DNA of 64,000 bases. Source: Aeromonas encheleia. Its GTDB lineage: Bacteria > Pseudomonadota > Gammaproteobacteria > Enterobacterales > Aeromonadaceae. The stretch is taken from contig NZ_LR134376.1 of the NCBI RefSeq assembly GCF_900637545.1, forward strand, positions 2,685,001 through 2,749,000. Reading direction: 5' to 3'. A program made the translations under genes and the position numbers. The number at the start of each line of letters is the position of its first letter. The first letter of the stretch is position 1. Shown here in pieces: positions 8,563 to 16,479 of the stretch. The notes under the pieces are model-generated. The model saw only the letters and a list, made by a program, of their open reading frames with translations. It was not told the origin of the DNA and made no database searches.

Positions 8563-8977
8563 TACAGTCTCTCCGAGTGTTGTCGTCGTTTTGTTATTTT
8601 TGTTGCCGTTTCCGTTGGCTTTTTTATGGCGCTGGCCGGGGCGTTTCGCCGGGTTTGGCAAGCTGGCCGTTGGCCGGTTGCCTCCCCTGGGTATCGCTTG
8701 TCCGAGTGCGCTCTGTGTTCTTAGTGCCGACTGTAAGGCCTCGCTCAGGGGGCGCGCTTGCCATTGAACGTCAGTCACTTTTCATTTGGTGACAGCGGCT
8801 GCATCCCGCGGCTGGCGTGGGATTCGCTCGTCGTCGACCGGCCCCATACAGCCCCTGTTCAGCTGAAAACAGTGATCTGGGCGACAGAAAAGGCGCCAAG
8901 GAAACCGGGGAGGAAAACCAGCGGGAAGCGACGGGTCGGTGCAGGATAGCCAAGGGAAAGAGGCGGGCATGGCGGGC
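8563..8977. other. promoter region of the DUF1302 operon, no gene
   Basis: A 415-bp gap between the CoA-transferase terminator and the DUF1302 start. It contains the tandem 21-bp operator candidate (8755-8796). No open reading frame here has a convincing start, codon pattern or homology. Confidence 0.7.
8755..8796 (-). promoter_or_regulatory. candidate AraC-type operator, tandem 21-bp repeats
   Basis: Two adjoining 21-bp units: 8755-8775 (begins CGCTTGCCATTGAACG) and 8776-8796 (begins CACTTTTCATTTGGTGACAG). They match the two units at 17531-17572 in the same order: unit 1 at 14 of 21 positions and unit 2 nearly throughout. Direct repeats two helical turns apart are the usual target geometry of AraC-family activators. 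Confidence 0.6.
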
Positions 8978-9013
8978 AAAAAACAACGGGGAGTGCGCGA
9001 GCGCCCTCCCCGT
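8978..9013 (-). terminator. intrinsic terminator of the catabolic operon
   Basis: ACGGGGAG (8986-8993) pairs with CTCCCCGT (9006-9013), with a further inner GCGC stem. On the minus strand it is followed by TGTTTTTTG. It lies 14 bp past the stop of the CoA-transferase beta subunit. Confidence 0.8.
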
Positions 9014-9026
9014 GGATGGCTAACCG

Positions 9027-9656
9027 TCAGCGCAGTATGGTGCAGCCGGTGGCGGCTTGCAGCGCCTCGAACTCGATGCCGGGGGCCATCTCCACCAGGC
9101 GCAGGCCGGCGGGGGTGACATCCAGCACCGCCAGATCGCTGATGATGCGATCCACCACCCCGACCCCGGTCAGCGGCAGGTTGCACCACTCCAGGATCTT
9201 GTGTGCGCCGCCCTTGGCGCAGTGCTCCATCAGCACCACCACCCGCTTGACCCCCGCCACCAGATCCATGGCGCCGCCCATGCCCTTGACCATCTTGCCC
9301 GGGATCATCCAGTTCGCGAGATCGCCGCGCTCGGACACCTGCATGGCGCCGAGCAGTGCCAAGTTGATGTGACCGCCGCGGATCATGGCGAAGCTCTCGG
9401 CGCTGTCGAAGAAGCTGCTGCCGGGCAAGGTGGTGATGGTCTGCTTGCCGGCGTTGATGAGATCCGGGTCCAGCTCCTCCTCCCCCGGGAAGGGACCTAT
9501 GCCGAGCAGGCCGTTCTCGCTCTGCAGCCAGACCTCCATGCCGCTCGGGATGTAGTTCGCGACCAGGGTCGGCAGGCCGATCCCCAGGTTGACGTAGAAG
9601 CCGTCTTGCAGCTCCAGGGCGGCGCGTTGCGCCATCTCTTCACGGGTCCAGGCCAT
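9027..9656 (-). CDS. scoB: 3-oxoacid CoA-transferase, subunit B
   Basis: A 209-residue beta subunit of a family I CoA-transferase (SCOT/PcaJ/AtoA type), which moves CoA between succinyl- or acetyl-CoA and a short-chain 3-oxoacid such as acetoacetate. The catalytic glutamate is in the SENG motif (E47 in [13 protein letters not shown]). [15 protein letters not shown] and [10 protein letters not shown] are family blocks. It pairs with subunit A 100 bp upstream and ends the operon before a terminator. With the BKACE enzyme upstream, which can release acetoacetate or acetoacetyl-CoA, acetoacetate activation is the most likely role; 3-oxoadipate is less likely because no pca genes are near. Confidence 0.88.
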   Translation of the reverse strand: MAWTREEMAQRAALELQDGFYVNLGIGLPTLVANYIPSGMEVWLQSENGLLGIGPFPGEEELDPDLINAGKQTITTLPGSSFFDSAESFAMIRGGHINLALLGAMQVSERGDLANWMIPGKMVKGMGGAMDLVAGVKRVVVLMEHCAKGGAHKILEWCNLPLTGVGVVDRIISDLAVLDVTPAGLRLVEMAPGIEFEALQAATGCTILR

Positions 9657-9756
9657 GTGATAAATCCTTTCTCACTGTGCGCAGGTCGCTGCGCTGTTCA
9701 AAATGGGGGGAATCGAGTGCCCGTCGCGACACCTCAATACCGGCATGATCGCTCGG

Positions 9757-10452
9757 TCAGCTCCTCAGGGTGCGTACCTCGATGCGCTTCTCGGGATGGG
9801 GGTTGAGCACCAGCCGCTGCACGTAGATGCCGGGCAGGTGGATCTCGTCGGGGGCCAGCTCGCCCACCTCGACTATCTCCTCCACCTCGGCCACGCAGAC
9901 GCGCCCCGCCTTGGCACAGAGCGGGTTGAAGTTGCGCGCCGTCTTGTTGAACATCAGGTTGCCCGCCTTGTCGGCCCTGGCGCCCTTGATCAGCGCCAGA
10001 TCGGCGGTCAGGGCGCGCTCCATGACGAACCACTCACCGTCGAACTGGCGGGTCTCCTTGCCCTCGGCGATAAGCGTCCCGTAACCGGTGCGGGTGAAGA
10101 AGGCCGGGATGCCGGCGCCGCCGGCTCGCAGCTTCTCCGCCAGGGTACCCTGGGGGGTGAACTCCAGCTCCAGCTCGCCCGCCAGGTACTGGCGCTCGAA
10201 CTCCTTGTTGCCCCCGACGTAGGAGGAGATCATCTTCTTGATCTGGCGGCTGTAGAGCAGCGGCCCCAGCCCGAACTCATCCACCCCGCAGTTGTTGCTG
10301 ATGATGGTGAAGTCGCGCTTGCCGCTCTCGCCCAGCGCCTCGATGAGCCGCTCGGGGATGCCGCACAGGCCGAAGCCGCCCGATGCGATGGTGATGCCGT
10401 CCTGCACCAAACCGCTAAGAGCGGCCTGGGCGCTGGGATAAATCTTGTTCAT
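9757..10452 (-). CDS. scoA: 3-oxoacid CoA-transferase, subunit A
   Basis: A 231-residue alpha subunit of the same family I CoA-transferase. The CoA-binding glycine-rich block is [10 protein letters not shown] near residue 28, followed by [15 protein letters not shown] and [19 protein letters not shown], all strongly conserved in ScoA/AtoD-like subunits. The ATG at 10452 has GAGAGG five bases upstream; an earlier in-frame start at 10551 lies within a palindromic repeat and lacks a ribosome site. It is followed by subunit B and preceded by the UPF0324 gene. Confidence 0.88.
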   Translation of the reverse strand: MNKIYPSAQAALSGLVQDGITIASGGFGLCGIPERLIEALGESGKRDFTIISNNCGVDEFGLGPLLYSRQIKKMISSYVGGNKEFERQYLAGELELEFTPQGTLAEKLRAGGAGIPAFFTRTGYGTLIAEGKETRQFDGEWFVMERALTADLALIKGARADKAGNLMFNKTARNFNPLCAKAGRVCVAEVEEIVEVGELAPDEIHLPGIYVQRLVLNPHPEKRIEVRTLRS

Positions 10453-10534
10453 AAATACCTCTCTGGCTAATCCATTGGCCACGGGGGCGCTGTCGTGTTT
10501 ATTGCATTTTCTTGATTTGAGGTGATGTCGCGAG

Positions 10535-10617
10535 CGTCCGATTACGCTCACGCTTCGAACCCATGAATTCAGTTGGTGGTGTAGGTTCGATTAGTCGCGC
10601 AGCGGCGTAATCGGACG
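10535..10617. repeat. REP-like long inverted repeat between yeiH and scoA
   Basis: Outer arms CGTCCGATTACGC (10535-10547) and GCGTAATCGGACG (10605-10617) are perfect complements. Inner arms TCGAACC (10555-10561) and GGTTCGA (10584-10590) form a second stem. The GTAGGTTCGATTAG...GTAATCGGACG wording resembles palindromic intergenic elements widely dispersed in gammaproteobacteria. It could protect or trim the polycistronic mRNA. Confidence 0.7.
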
Positions 10618-10624
10618 TTTGTTA

Positions 10625-11644
10625 TCAAGGCTTCATGCCCCAGTGCATCAGCAGCAGGACCAGGGCGGCGAGGAAGGTGGTCTCCCCCACCATCAGCAGG
10701 ATCGGCTTGATGCCCACCCTGGCCAGCTCCTTGAGCTGCGTCTTCATGCCGATGGCGCTGATGGCGATGACCAGGCACCAGCGCGACAGATCGTTGATCC
10801 CCCCCTGCACCACGGCGGGCACCCAGCCGGTGCTGTTGATGCAGGCCAGCACCAGGAAGCCGACGGCGAACAGGGGCAGCAGCGGCGGACGCTTGCCGGA
10901 GGCGGGATCCGCCCCCTGCATGCGGGTGATCATGGCGGCCACCACTATCACCGGCAGCAGCATGGCGACCCGCATCAGCTTGACCACGGTCGCCACGTCC
11001 CCGGTCTCGGTGGACATGCTGTAGCCGGCCCCCACCACCTGGGCGACGTCGTGGATGGTGGCGCCGAGGAAGACCCCGGACTCCACCGGCGTCAGCTCGA
11101 AGAAGCGGGCGATCATCGGGTAGAGGATCATCGCCAGGGTCGAGAGCACCGAGACCCCGATCACGGTGAACAGGGTGGCCCGCTCCTTCTGCGGATGGTT
11201 GGGCAGGGACGCGGCCAGGGCCAGGGCGGCGGAGGCGCCGCAGATGGCGGTGGCCCCCCCGGTCAGCATGCCAAACAGGCGCTGGAACCCCATCAGCTTG
11301 GCCGCTACCACCGAGAGTCCTATGGTGACCACCACCAGGGTCACCACCAGCAGCACCGGCATCCAGCCCAGCTCGGCTATCTGGCCGAGGGTGATGCGCA
11401 TGCCGAGCAGGGCGACCCCGATGCGCAGCACGCTGCGCGCCGTGAACTCGATGCCCGCCTTGCAGGTCCCTTCGGCGGAGAGGAAGTTGAGCCCCATGCC
11501 GAGCAGCAGGGCAAACAGCAGCACGGGGGCGCCGTAGTGTTCGGACAGGAAGGTCGCGGCGGCCGCGACCGTGATGCTGACCGCCATGCCGGGCACCAGT
11601 TCGCGCACCCGCTGATAGCGATCTGTCATGGCTAGGGTGTGCAT
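10625..11644 (-). CDS. yeiH: UPF0324 (YeiH) family membrane protein, putative exporter
   Basis: A 339-residue polytopic inner-membrane protein of the UPF0324/YeiH family (PF03601), with about ten hydrophobic segments and family blocks LLGMRITLGQIAELGW, GGATAICGASAALA and GATIHDVAQVVGAGYS. Members have been proposed to export sulfate or sulfite in sulfonate users (known as a proposal, not proven here). The ATG at 11644 has AGGAG eight bases upstream and lies inside the end of the dsbA-Rieske gene; the genes overlap by 13 bp, so translation is probably coupled. A later ATG (11629) is also possible. Its presence beside a TauD-like dioxygenase makes sulfite or sulfate release worth considering. 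Confidence 0.82.
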   Translation of the reverse strand: MHTLAMTDRYQRVRELVPGMAVSITVAAAATFLSEHYGAPVLLFALLLGMGLNFLSAEGTCKAGIEFTARSVLRIGVALLGMRITLGQIAELGWMPVLLVVTLVVVTIGLSVVAAKLMGFQRLFGMLTGGATAICGASAALALAASLPNHPQKERATLFTVIGVSVLSTLAMILYPMIARFFELTPVESGVFLGATIHDVAQVVGAGYSMSTETGDVATVVKLMRVAMLLPVIVVAAMITRMQGADPASGKRPPLLPLFAVGFLVLACINSTGWVPAVVQGGINDLSRWCLVIAISAIGMKTQLKELARVGIKPILLMVGETTFLAALVLLLMHWGMKP

Positions 11645-12621
11645 GGGATAGACTCCTGCGGTTCGATGACGATAAACAGGCTCTCACCCTCCTGCTCGAC
11701 CGGATAACGGCCGACCCTGAGCTGATCCGAGTTGAGCAGATAGCCGGTATGCAGGTTGAAGCGCAGGCCGTGGGCGCAGCACTGGATCACCGCCCCCTCC
11801 AGCCGGCCCCCGCACAGGGAGGCGCCCTGGTGGGGACAGCTGTCATCGATGGCGTGGAACTGGCCGTCGATATTGAACAGCGCCAGGCTCTTGCCTTGCG
11901 CCTCGATCAGCGCCCGCTTGCCCGGCGCGGGCACCCGCTCGGCCGGCACGGCGATGCGCCGCCCGCAGGCCGGCGCTTGCCGCGCCAGCGCCTGGTGCAG
12001 CGCGGCCAGCAGTTGCTCGGCGGGCTGCGCCCCGGACAGGGTCAGGGCCTCGTCGATGACGAAGCTCGGCACCCCCTGGCTGGCCGCCCCGGCGACGTCG
12101 CACAGGAAGGGAGCCCCATCCCCCTGCAGGCTGCTCACCAGCGCGGCGGATGAGAAACCGGCCGCCTCGGCCAGGCCCAGCAGGGTGGCGCCATCCCCCA
12201 GATCGGCGCCCCGCTGGAAGTGGGCCACAAAGAGTTGCTCCAGCAGCGCCTCCTGCTGCGCCGCCGTGCCCAGCTGGCTGGCACGCTGCCACAGTCGATG
12301 GGCGTCGGCCGTGTTCGGCATGCGGGGAATGTTGCCAAAGTCCAGGCTGAGCCCGACGCTGGCCGCGGCCTGCTGCACCTGGGCCTGGCGCAGCCGCACC
12401 GCCTGCGCAGAGCCGAGGCGATGCTGATAGAAGCTGTTGAAGTCCTCCCCCTGCACCGGCAGATAGGGCAGCAACTGCACCCCGCGCCAGCTCACGGCGA
12501 CCCGCACCTCGGGCCGCTCGACCCGCAACCGGGCCAGGGCCTGCTCCAGCTGGCGCTTGCCGATGAGGCACCAGGGACAGATAAAATCGAAATAGACTGC
12601 AATGTTCAGGGTACGACTCAT
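11632..12621 (-). CDS. DsbA/FrnE-like thioredoxin-fold protein fused to a Rieske ferredoxin domain
   Basis: A 329-residue two-domain protein with no signal peptide, so cytoplasmic. Residues 1-215 are a DsbA-family (FrnE/2-hydroxychromene-2-carboxylate isomerase-like) fold with active site C15-P-W-C18 and cis-proline block GVPSFVID (P185). Residues ~222-325 are a Rieske-type [2Fe-2S] domain with ligands C262-x-H264 and C281-x-x-H284. The start ATG follows GGAGGAAAGGGC. Upstream lie three 101-bp repeats that each carry a copy of this start region. The fusion suggests electron or thiol transfer to a partner, perhaps the dioxygenase or another oxidoreductase of the cluster. Reaction unknown. Confidence 0.85.
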   Translation of the reverse strand: MSRTLNIAVYFDFICPWCLIGKRQLEQALARLRVERPEVRVAVSWRGVQLLPYLPVQGEDFNSFYQHRLGSAQAVRLRQAQVQQAAASVGLSLDFGNIPRMPNTADAHRLWQRASQLGTAAQQEALLEQLFVAHFQRGADLGDGATLLGLAEAAGFSSAALVSSLQGDGAPFLCDVAGAASQGVPSFVIDEALTLSGAQPAEQLLAALHQALARQAPACGRRIAVPAERVPAPGKRALIEAQGKSLALFNIDGQFHAIDDSCPHQGASLCGGRLEGAVIQCCAHGLRFNLHTGYLLNSDQLRVGRYPVEQEGESLFIVIEPQESIPCTP

Positions 12622-12911
12622 GCCCTTTCCTCCGGGTTCTCGGTCCCTGTCCGGCGGCCTGCCGCGGGACAGCTCATATCCATCAAATCAAAATAGCCCC
12701 CTGTGTTCGGGGCACCGCTCATGCCCCTTCCTCCGGGTTCTCGGTCCCTGTCCGGCGGCCAGCCGCAGGACAGCTCACATCCATCAAATCGAAATAGCCC
12801 CCTGTGTTCGGGGCACCGCTCATGCCCCTTCCTCCGGATGCTCGGTCCCTGTCGGCGGCCTGCCGCAGGACAGGGAAAATCAACATGGTTCCCTGTTGTC
12901 AGGGTACGACT
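12619..12911 (-). repeat. three tandem ~101-bp repeats carrying copies of the dsbA-Rieske start region
   Basis: Units begin at 12619, 12720 and 12821 (period 101), with a last partial match at 12912. Read on the minus strand, each ends with a CGGAGGAAGGGGCATGAG-type ribosome site plus start codon and continues into codons resembling the real gene: MSGAPN..GYFDL..SCP and SRTLTTGNHVDFPCP, against the genuine MSRTLNIAVYFDFICPW. The array fills the whole gap between the MFS stop codon and the dsbA-Rieske start. It looks like serial duplication of the 5' end of that gene followed by decay. Confidence 0.85.
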
Positions 12912-14245
12912 CAGGCCCTTGCCTCTGTGGTATGGGCGGCGCCGGTGACGGGGGCGCAGGCAACGGGTGGCTCGGACTCCCCTTCCAGCCTGGCGACATC
13001 CTTGTGGTAGTGGCGCTTGCCGTAGAAGAAGACGGCCGCCGCCGCGATGCTGATGAGCGGCACCAGCTGGAAGGCGTTGTCCAGGCCGATATGGTCGGAG
13101 ACGCGGCCGGTGATGAAGGGGCCGGGGGCCAGCCCGAGCAGGTTGTTGGCCAGGGTCAGGGTGGCGAAGGCGGTGCCGTGCACGCTGTAGTGGGTCAGGT
13201 TGGCCACCATGGCGCCCGCCGGGCCCGAGGTGCCGGTGGCGATGAACATGCCAAGGCAGATGAGGGCCAGCTGGGGCAACCCGAATGGCAGGGCGAAGGC
13301 CAGCGACAGCAGGGCGCAGCTCCCGAGGCAATAGCCAATGGCCAGGCTGATCTTGCGATCCGGTCGATCTCGGCACAGCTTGTCACTGAGCATGCCGCAC
13401 AGGATCATGCCGGCGCCGCTGCACAGCACTATGATGGCGGCCACCACCCCCGCCCTGTCCGTGTCCATCCCGTAGAAACGGTTCAGGTAGCTCGGCATCC
13501 AGACGATCACGGTGCCGCCGACGAACAGCTGCAAGCCGCTGCCGACGTAGGCCGAGAGCACGGAGCGCGTGGAGTAGAGGGTGCGCAGCGGCTTGCCGTG
13601 CGCCTTGCCAGCCGCCCTGGCTCCCGCCGGGGCGATCCGCGCCTCCTTGACGATGAGGGGGTAGATGGCCGCCAGCAGCAGGCCGAACAGCGCCATGCCG
13701 GCGAAGGCCCAGCGCCAGCCCAGCAGATGGGCCAGCACGCCGCCGGTGGCCATGCCCAGCACAGAGCCGAACATGCCGCCCGAGATGAAGGCGCCGGACA
13801 GGGTGGCCCGCATCTCCCGCGGGAACACGGACACCACCACGGCGATGCCGACGCTGCCATAGGCGGCCTCCCCCACTCCCACCAGGAAGCGGGCGATGAA
13901 CATCTGCTCGTAACTCTGGGCCAGGGCGCAGCCCAGGGTCGCCAGGCTCCACAGCATGGCCATGATGGCAAGGCTCTTCACCCGACCGAAACGGTCCGCC
14001 AACAGGGAGAGCGGGAAGGTCAGCAGCCCGACCATCAGCGCCACTATGCCGCTGAGCAGGCCAAGCTGGGTATCGGAGAGGGTCCACTCCCCCTTGAGCA
14101 TGGGGAAGACGGCGTTGAGCACCTGGCGCGACATGTAGTCGGAGATGAGCAGACCGAAGGTCAGCGCAAACACAATCCAGGCATAGCGACGCGGTACGGC
14201 AGCCTTGCCAGCGTCGACATCGTCATTGATATGATAGGTAGCCAT
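12911..14245 (-). CDS. MFS permease, Spinster-like
   Basis: A 444-residue major facilitator with 12 predicted membrane segments. The sequence LISDYMSRQVLNAVFP in helix 1, LADRFGRVKSLAIM in loop 2-3 and GVGEAAYGSVGIAVV in helix 4 place it in the Spinster/anion-cation symporter-like group, whose members move lipids, organic anions and aromatic acids. The start has GAGGGA four bases upstream, and the operator-like sequence at 14288-14329 lies 43-84 bp upstream, so it may have its own promoter within the block. It is the only inner-membrane importer candidate of the catabolic cluster. Confidence 0.85.
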   Translation of the reverse strand: MATYHINDDVDAGKAAVPRRYAWIVFALTFGLLISDYMSRQVLNAVFPMLKGEWTLSDTQLGLLSGIVALMVGLLTFPLSLLADRFGRVKSLAIMAMLWSLATLGCALAQSYEQMFIARFLVGVGEAAYGSVGIAVVVSVFPREMRATLSGAFISGGMFGSVLGMATGGVLAHLLGWRWAFAGMALFGLLLAAIYPLIVKEARIAPAGARAAGKAHGKPLRTLYSTRSVLSAYVGSGLQLFVGGTVIVWMPSYLNRFYGMDTDRAGVVAAIIVLCSGAGMILCGMLSDKLCRDRPDRKISLAIGYCLGSCALLSLAFALPFGLPQLALICLGMFIATGTSGPAGAMVANLTHYSVHGTAFATLTLANNLLGLAPGPFITGRVSDHIGLDNAFQLVPLISIAAAAVFFYGKRHYHKDVARLEGESEPPVACAPVTGAAHTTEARA

Positions 14246-14287
14246 ACAGTCCCTCGTGCTACGACAAATTGGGTGGGGTACTCAAGC

Positions 14288-14329
14288 AGCGAGCCTGCGA
14301 GTCACCCACCGCCTTCCTTTGGTGATAGA
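14288..14329 (-). promoter_or_regulatory. candidate AraC-type operator upstream of the MFS gene (weaker)
   Basis: The half at 14309-14329 (ends CTTTGGTGATAGA) matches the 8776-8796 unit at 14 of 21 positions in the same orientation. The preceding 21 bases match poorly. The gap 14246-14434 contains no gene. Confidence 0.35.
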
Positions 14330-14434
14330 TGACTCAATTGCCCGCCCCCCGCATGTTGCAAGGGCAAACGTCATTTGGCAAACAGAGTTATAGGGGGCGC
14401 AGCCTCTCTTTAGTCGAGCTGCGACCCATCTGGC

Positions 14435-15487
14435 TCAGACGCCCCGTGGCACGCCTTTCTCCCCGGTACGGCGATTGGGCGCCATGCCGTTGGCCTGCAG
14501 CGTCTCTTCGATGCTGTCGTACTGGACGCCGATGCGATAGATGGCGCGGGCCTCCTTGCCGTTCGCCACCTCACGCCCCAGCTCGTGGGCGACCCGCACG
14601 CACTGGCGGATCTGCTCGACCGAGCTCATGCGCTGGCCGTGCTGGCCTATGATGGTGTCCTCGATGCCGCAGCGCGGGTGCAGCCCAATGGACATGGCCA
14701 TCATGTTGAAGGGCAACACGTTCTTGAGCAGGGATTCGGCGGTCAGGGTGCAGCCATCCGGTGCGCGGTGGACGAAGTTCATGAAGTTGAACGGGTTCGG
14801 GCCGTCGAAGCCGCCGCCGATGCCGATCCAGGTCAGGTTGAGCGGCCCCATGTAGACGCCCCTGCGCACCAGCCGCTCCAGGGTCTCCATGGCGTGCATG
14901 CCGGTCAGCTGGAAGTGGGGCTGGATGCCGTTGGCCATCAGTCGCTTGAGGTGCTCGGCCACCCAGGCCGGACCGGCCGGGACCGTCATCTCGCTGTAGG
15001 CCGCCTTCAGGGCCGGGTGCTCCAGGGAGGTGCCCGCCAGGTATTCCGGGTAGAGCAGCTCCATGATGTTCATCTGGGTGGTGTTGATGGCGACCGTGAC
15101 CTGATCCGGCTTCGGCGTCAGCTCGGCCAGCATGTGGCGGGTGTCGTCCGACAACCACTTGGCCGCCTCCCCCTCGCCTTCCGGCGCGAAGGAGATGGAG
15201 CCGCCGACCTGGATGATCATGTCAGGCACCGCCTTGCGCACCCCGGCGATCAGCTCGTTGAACTTGGACAGGCGCTTGGAGCCGGAGCCATCCAGCTCGC
15301 GCACATGCAGGTGCAACACGGTAGCGCCCGCTTCGTAGCAGTCGACCGCCTTCTGGATTTGCTCCTCCATGGTCACCGGGATGTCTTCCGGGAAGTCGCC
15401 AGGCGCCCACTCGGGACCGTACGGGGCCACGGTGATCACCACTTTTTCCATGTTTTCCGGGTGCAGGGAATCGTCAAAGAATTGCAT
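14435..15487 (-). CDS. BKACE family beta-keto acid cleavage enzyme
   Basis: A 350-residue enzyme of the beta-keto acid cleavage family (PF05853, formerly DUF849). These TIM-barrel Zn enzymes condense a beta-keto acid with acetyl-CoA, giving acetoacetate and a new acyl-CoA. Catalytic features are present: H59-x-H61 in LHLHVRE, and R272 with E276-D277 in PRCGIED, matching the Zn ligands and catalytic pair described for 3-keto-5-aminohexanoate cleavage enzyme. The ATG at 15487 has AAGGAGAG five bases upstream; earlier codons lie in the intergenic gap. It follows the dioxygenase gene by 58 bp. Substrate specificity in this family is very broad and cannot be read here. Confidence 0.9.
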   Translation of the reverse strand: MQFFDDSLHPENMEKVVITVAPYGPEWAPGDFPEDIPVTMEEQIQKAVDCYEAGATVLHLHVRELDGSGSKRLSKFNELIAGVRKAVPDMIIQVGGSISFAPEGEGEAAKWLSDDTRHMLAELTPKPDQVTVAINTTQMNIMELLYPEYLAGTSLEHPALKAAYSEMTVPAGPAWVAEHLKRLMANGIQPHFQLTGMHAMETLERLVRRGVYMGPLNLTWIGIGGGFDGPNPFNFMNFVHRAPDGCTLTAESLLKNVLPFNMMAMSIGLHPRCGIEDTIIGQHGQRMSSVEQIRQCVRVAHELGREVANGKEARAIYRIGVQYDSIEETLQANGMAPNRRTGEKGVPRGV

Positions 15488-15545
15488 CTGTTCTCTCCTT
15501 GAATGAAGACTGGCTGTGTGCCGGGCAACCCTGCCCGGCGTGATA

Positions 15546-16394
15546 TCAGAAGGGTTGGTCGCCCATGATCCCGGCCCGCTCCATCTTGCGGTGGCAGGGC
15601 GGATAGTCCATGGCGGCATAATGCTGGGTGCTGCGGTTGTCCCAGATGGCGATGCTGTTGGGCTGCCAGCGCCAGCGCACCTGATACTCGGGGACATAGG
15701 CCTGGCTTATCAGATAGCGCAGCAGATCGCTGCCGCCCATGCTGTAGTCCTGACCAACGCGCACGTGCTCCGGGGTGTGGTAGTTGGTGAAGTGGGTGGC
15801 GAAGGCGTTGACGAACAGGATCTTCTCGTCGGTGTCCGGATGGGTGCGCACCACGGGGTGCTCGGCATCCGGGAACTGGGCCTTGAGCGCCAGCCGCTTC
15901 TCGATGGGCATGGCCGCCCCGAAGCTCGCCTCTATGCTGTGGCGGGCGCGCAGGCCGGCGATCTTCTGCTTGATCTCCTCCGGCAGCTTCTCATAGGCCA
16001 CCACCATGTTGGCCCAGAGGGTGTCGCCGCCCACCGGCGGGCACTCCACGCAGCGCAGCACGCAACCGAAGGGCGGCTTGTCGCGCCAGGTGGCGTCGGT
16101 GTGCCAGGCGTTCTCGTAGCGATCGTTGGGCACCTCCGGCGACTTGTAGATGCGCACCAGCCCGGGATGCTCGGGATCGCTGCCCGCCACCGGGTGATCC
16201 TCCAGCTCGCCGAAGCGGCGGGCGAAGGCCACGTGATCGCTGCGGCTGATATCCTGCTGCCGCAAGAACAGTACCCTGTGCTTGAGCAGCAGGGAGCGGA
16301 TCTCGGCGAACAGCCCTTCATCATGAACGGCATCCGCCAGGTTGACGCCACTCAGTTCCGCTCCGATATGGCAGGTCAGTTGTTCTACACGCAT
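15546..16394 (-). CDS. TauD/TfdA family 2-oxoglutarate-dependent dioxygenase
   Basis: A 282-residue Fe(II)/2-oxoglutarate dioxygenase (PF02668). The iron ligands are H98 and D100 in AWHTDATW and H258 in STQHYAAMDY; R269 or R273 (HRKMERAGI) would bind 2-oxoglutarate. Spacing closely follows E. coli TauD (H99, D101, H255, R266/R270). Family members hydroxylate taurine and other sulfonates, sulfate esters, phenoxyacetates or carnitine precursors, often causing release of the neighbouring group. GAGGGAG lies eight bases before the ATG at 16394. The substrate is not taurine by context alone: there are no tauABC genes here. Confidence 0.88.
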   Translation of the reverse strand: MRVEQLTCHIGAELSGVNLADAVHDEGLFAEIRSLLLKHRVLFLRQQDISRSDHVAFARRFGELEDHPVAGSDPEHPGLVRIYKSPEVPNDRYENAWHTDATWRDKPPFGCVLRCVECPPVGGDTLWANMVVAYEKLPEEIKQKIAGLRARHSIEASFGAAMPIEKRLALKAQFPDAEHPVVRTHPDTDEKILFVNAFATHFTNYHTPEHVRVGQDYSMGGSDLLRYLISQAYVPEYQVRWRWQPNSIAIWDNRSTQHYAAMDYPPCHRKMERAGIMGDQPF

Positions 16395-16479
16395 GTCATG
16401 CACTCCCTCGATGACAAGTCTGTTGCGCCATGCGCCTCGCAGGCCGGCTCCTCCCATGAGGGGCCGCCTCGCGCGCTTG

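Noticed and set aside
9027..10452. Calling the CoA-transferase pcaIJ (3-oxoadipate)
   Set aside because: No other protocatechuate pathway genes are present; the BKACE context favours acetoacetate.
12619..12911. CRISPR-like array
   Set aside because: Units of 101 bp abut without spacers and derive from the neighbouring gene start.
12602..14332. A 576-codon plus-strand frame across the 101-bp repeats and the MFS gene
   Set aside because: It is an antisense shadow; the repeated opening only reflects the tandem array.
15546..16394. Naming the dioxygenase taurine dioxygenase (tauD)
   Set aside because: Catalytic ligands match the family, but no taurine transporter genes are present and substrate residues cannot be judged by eye.
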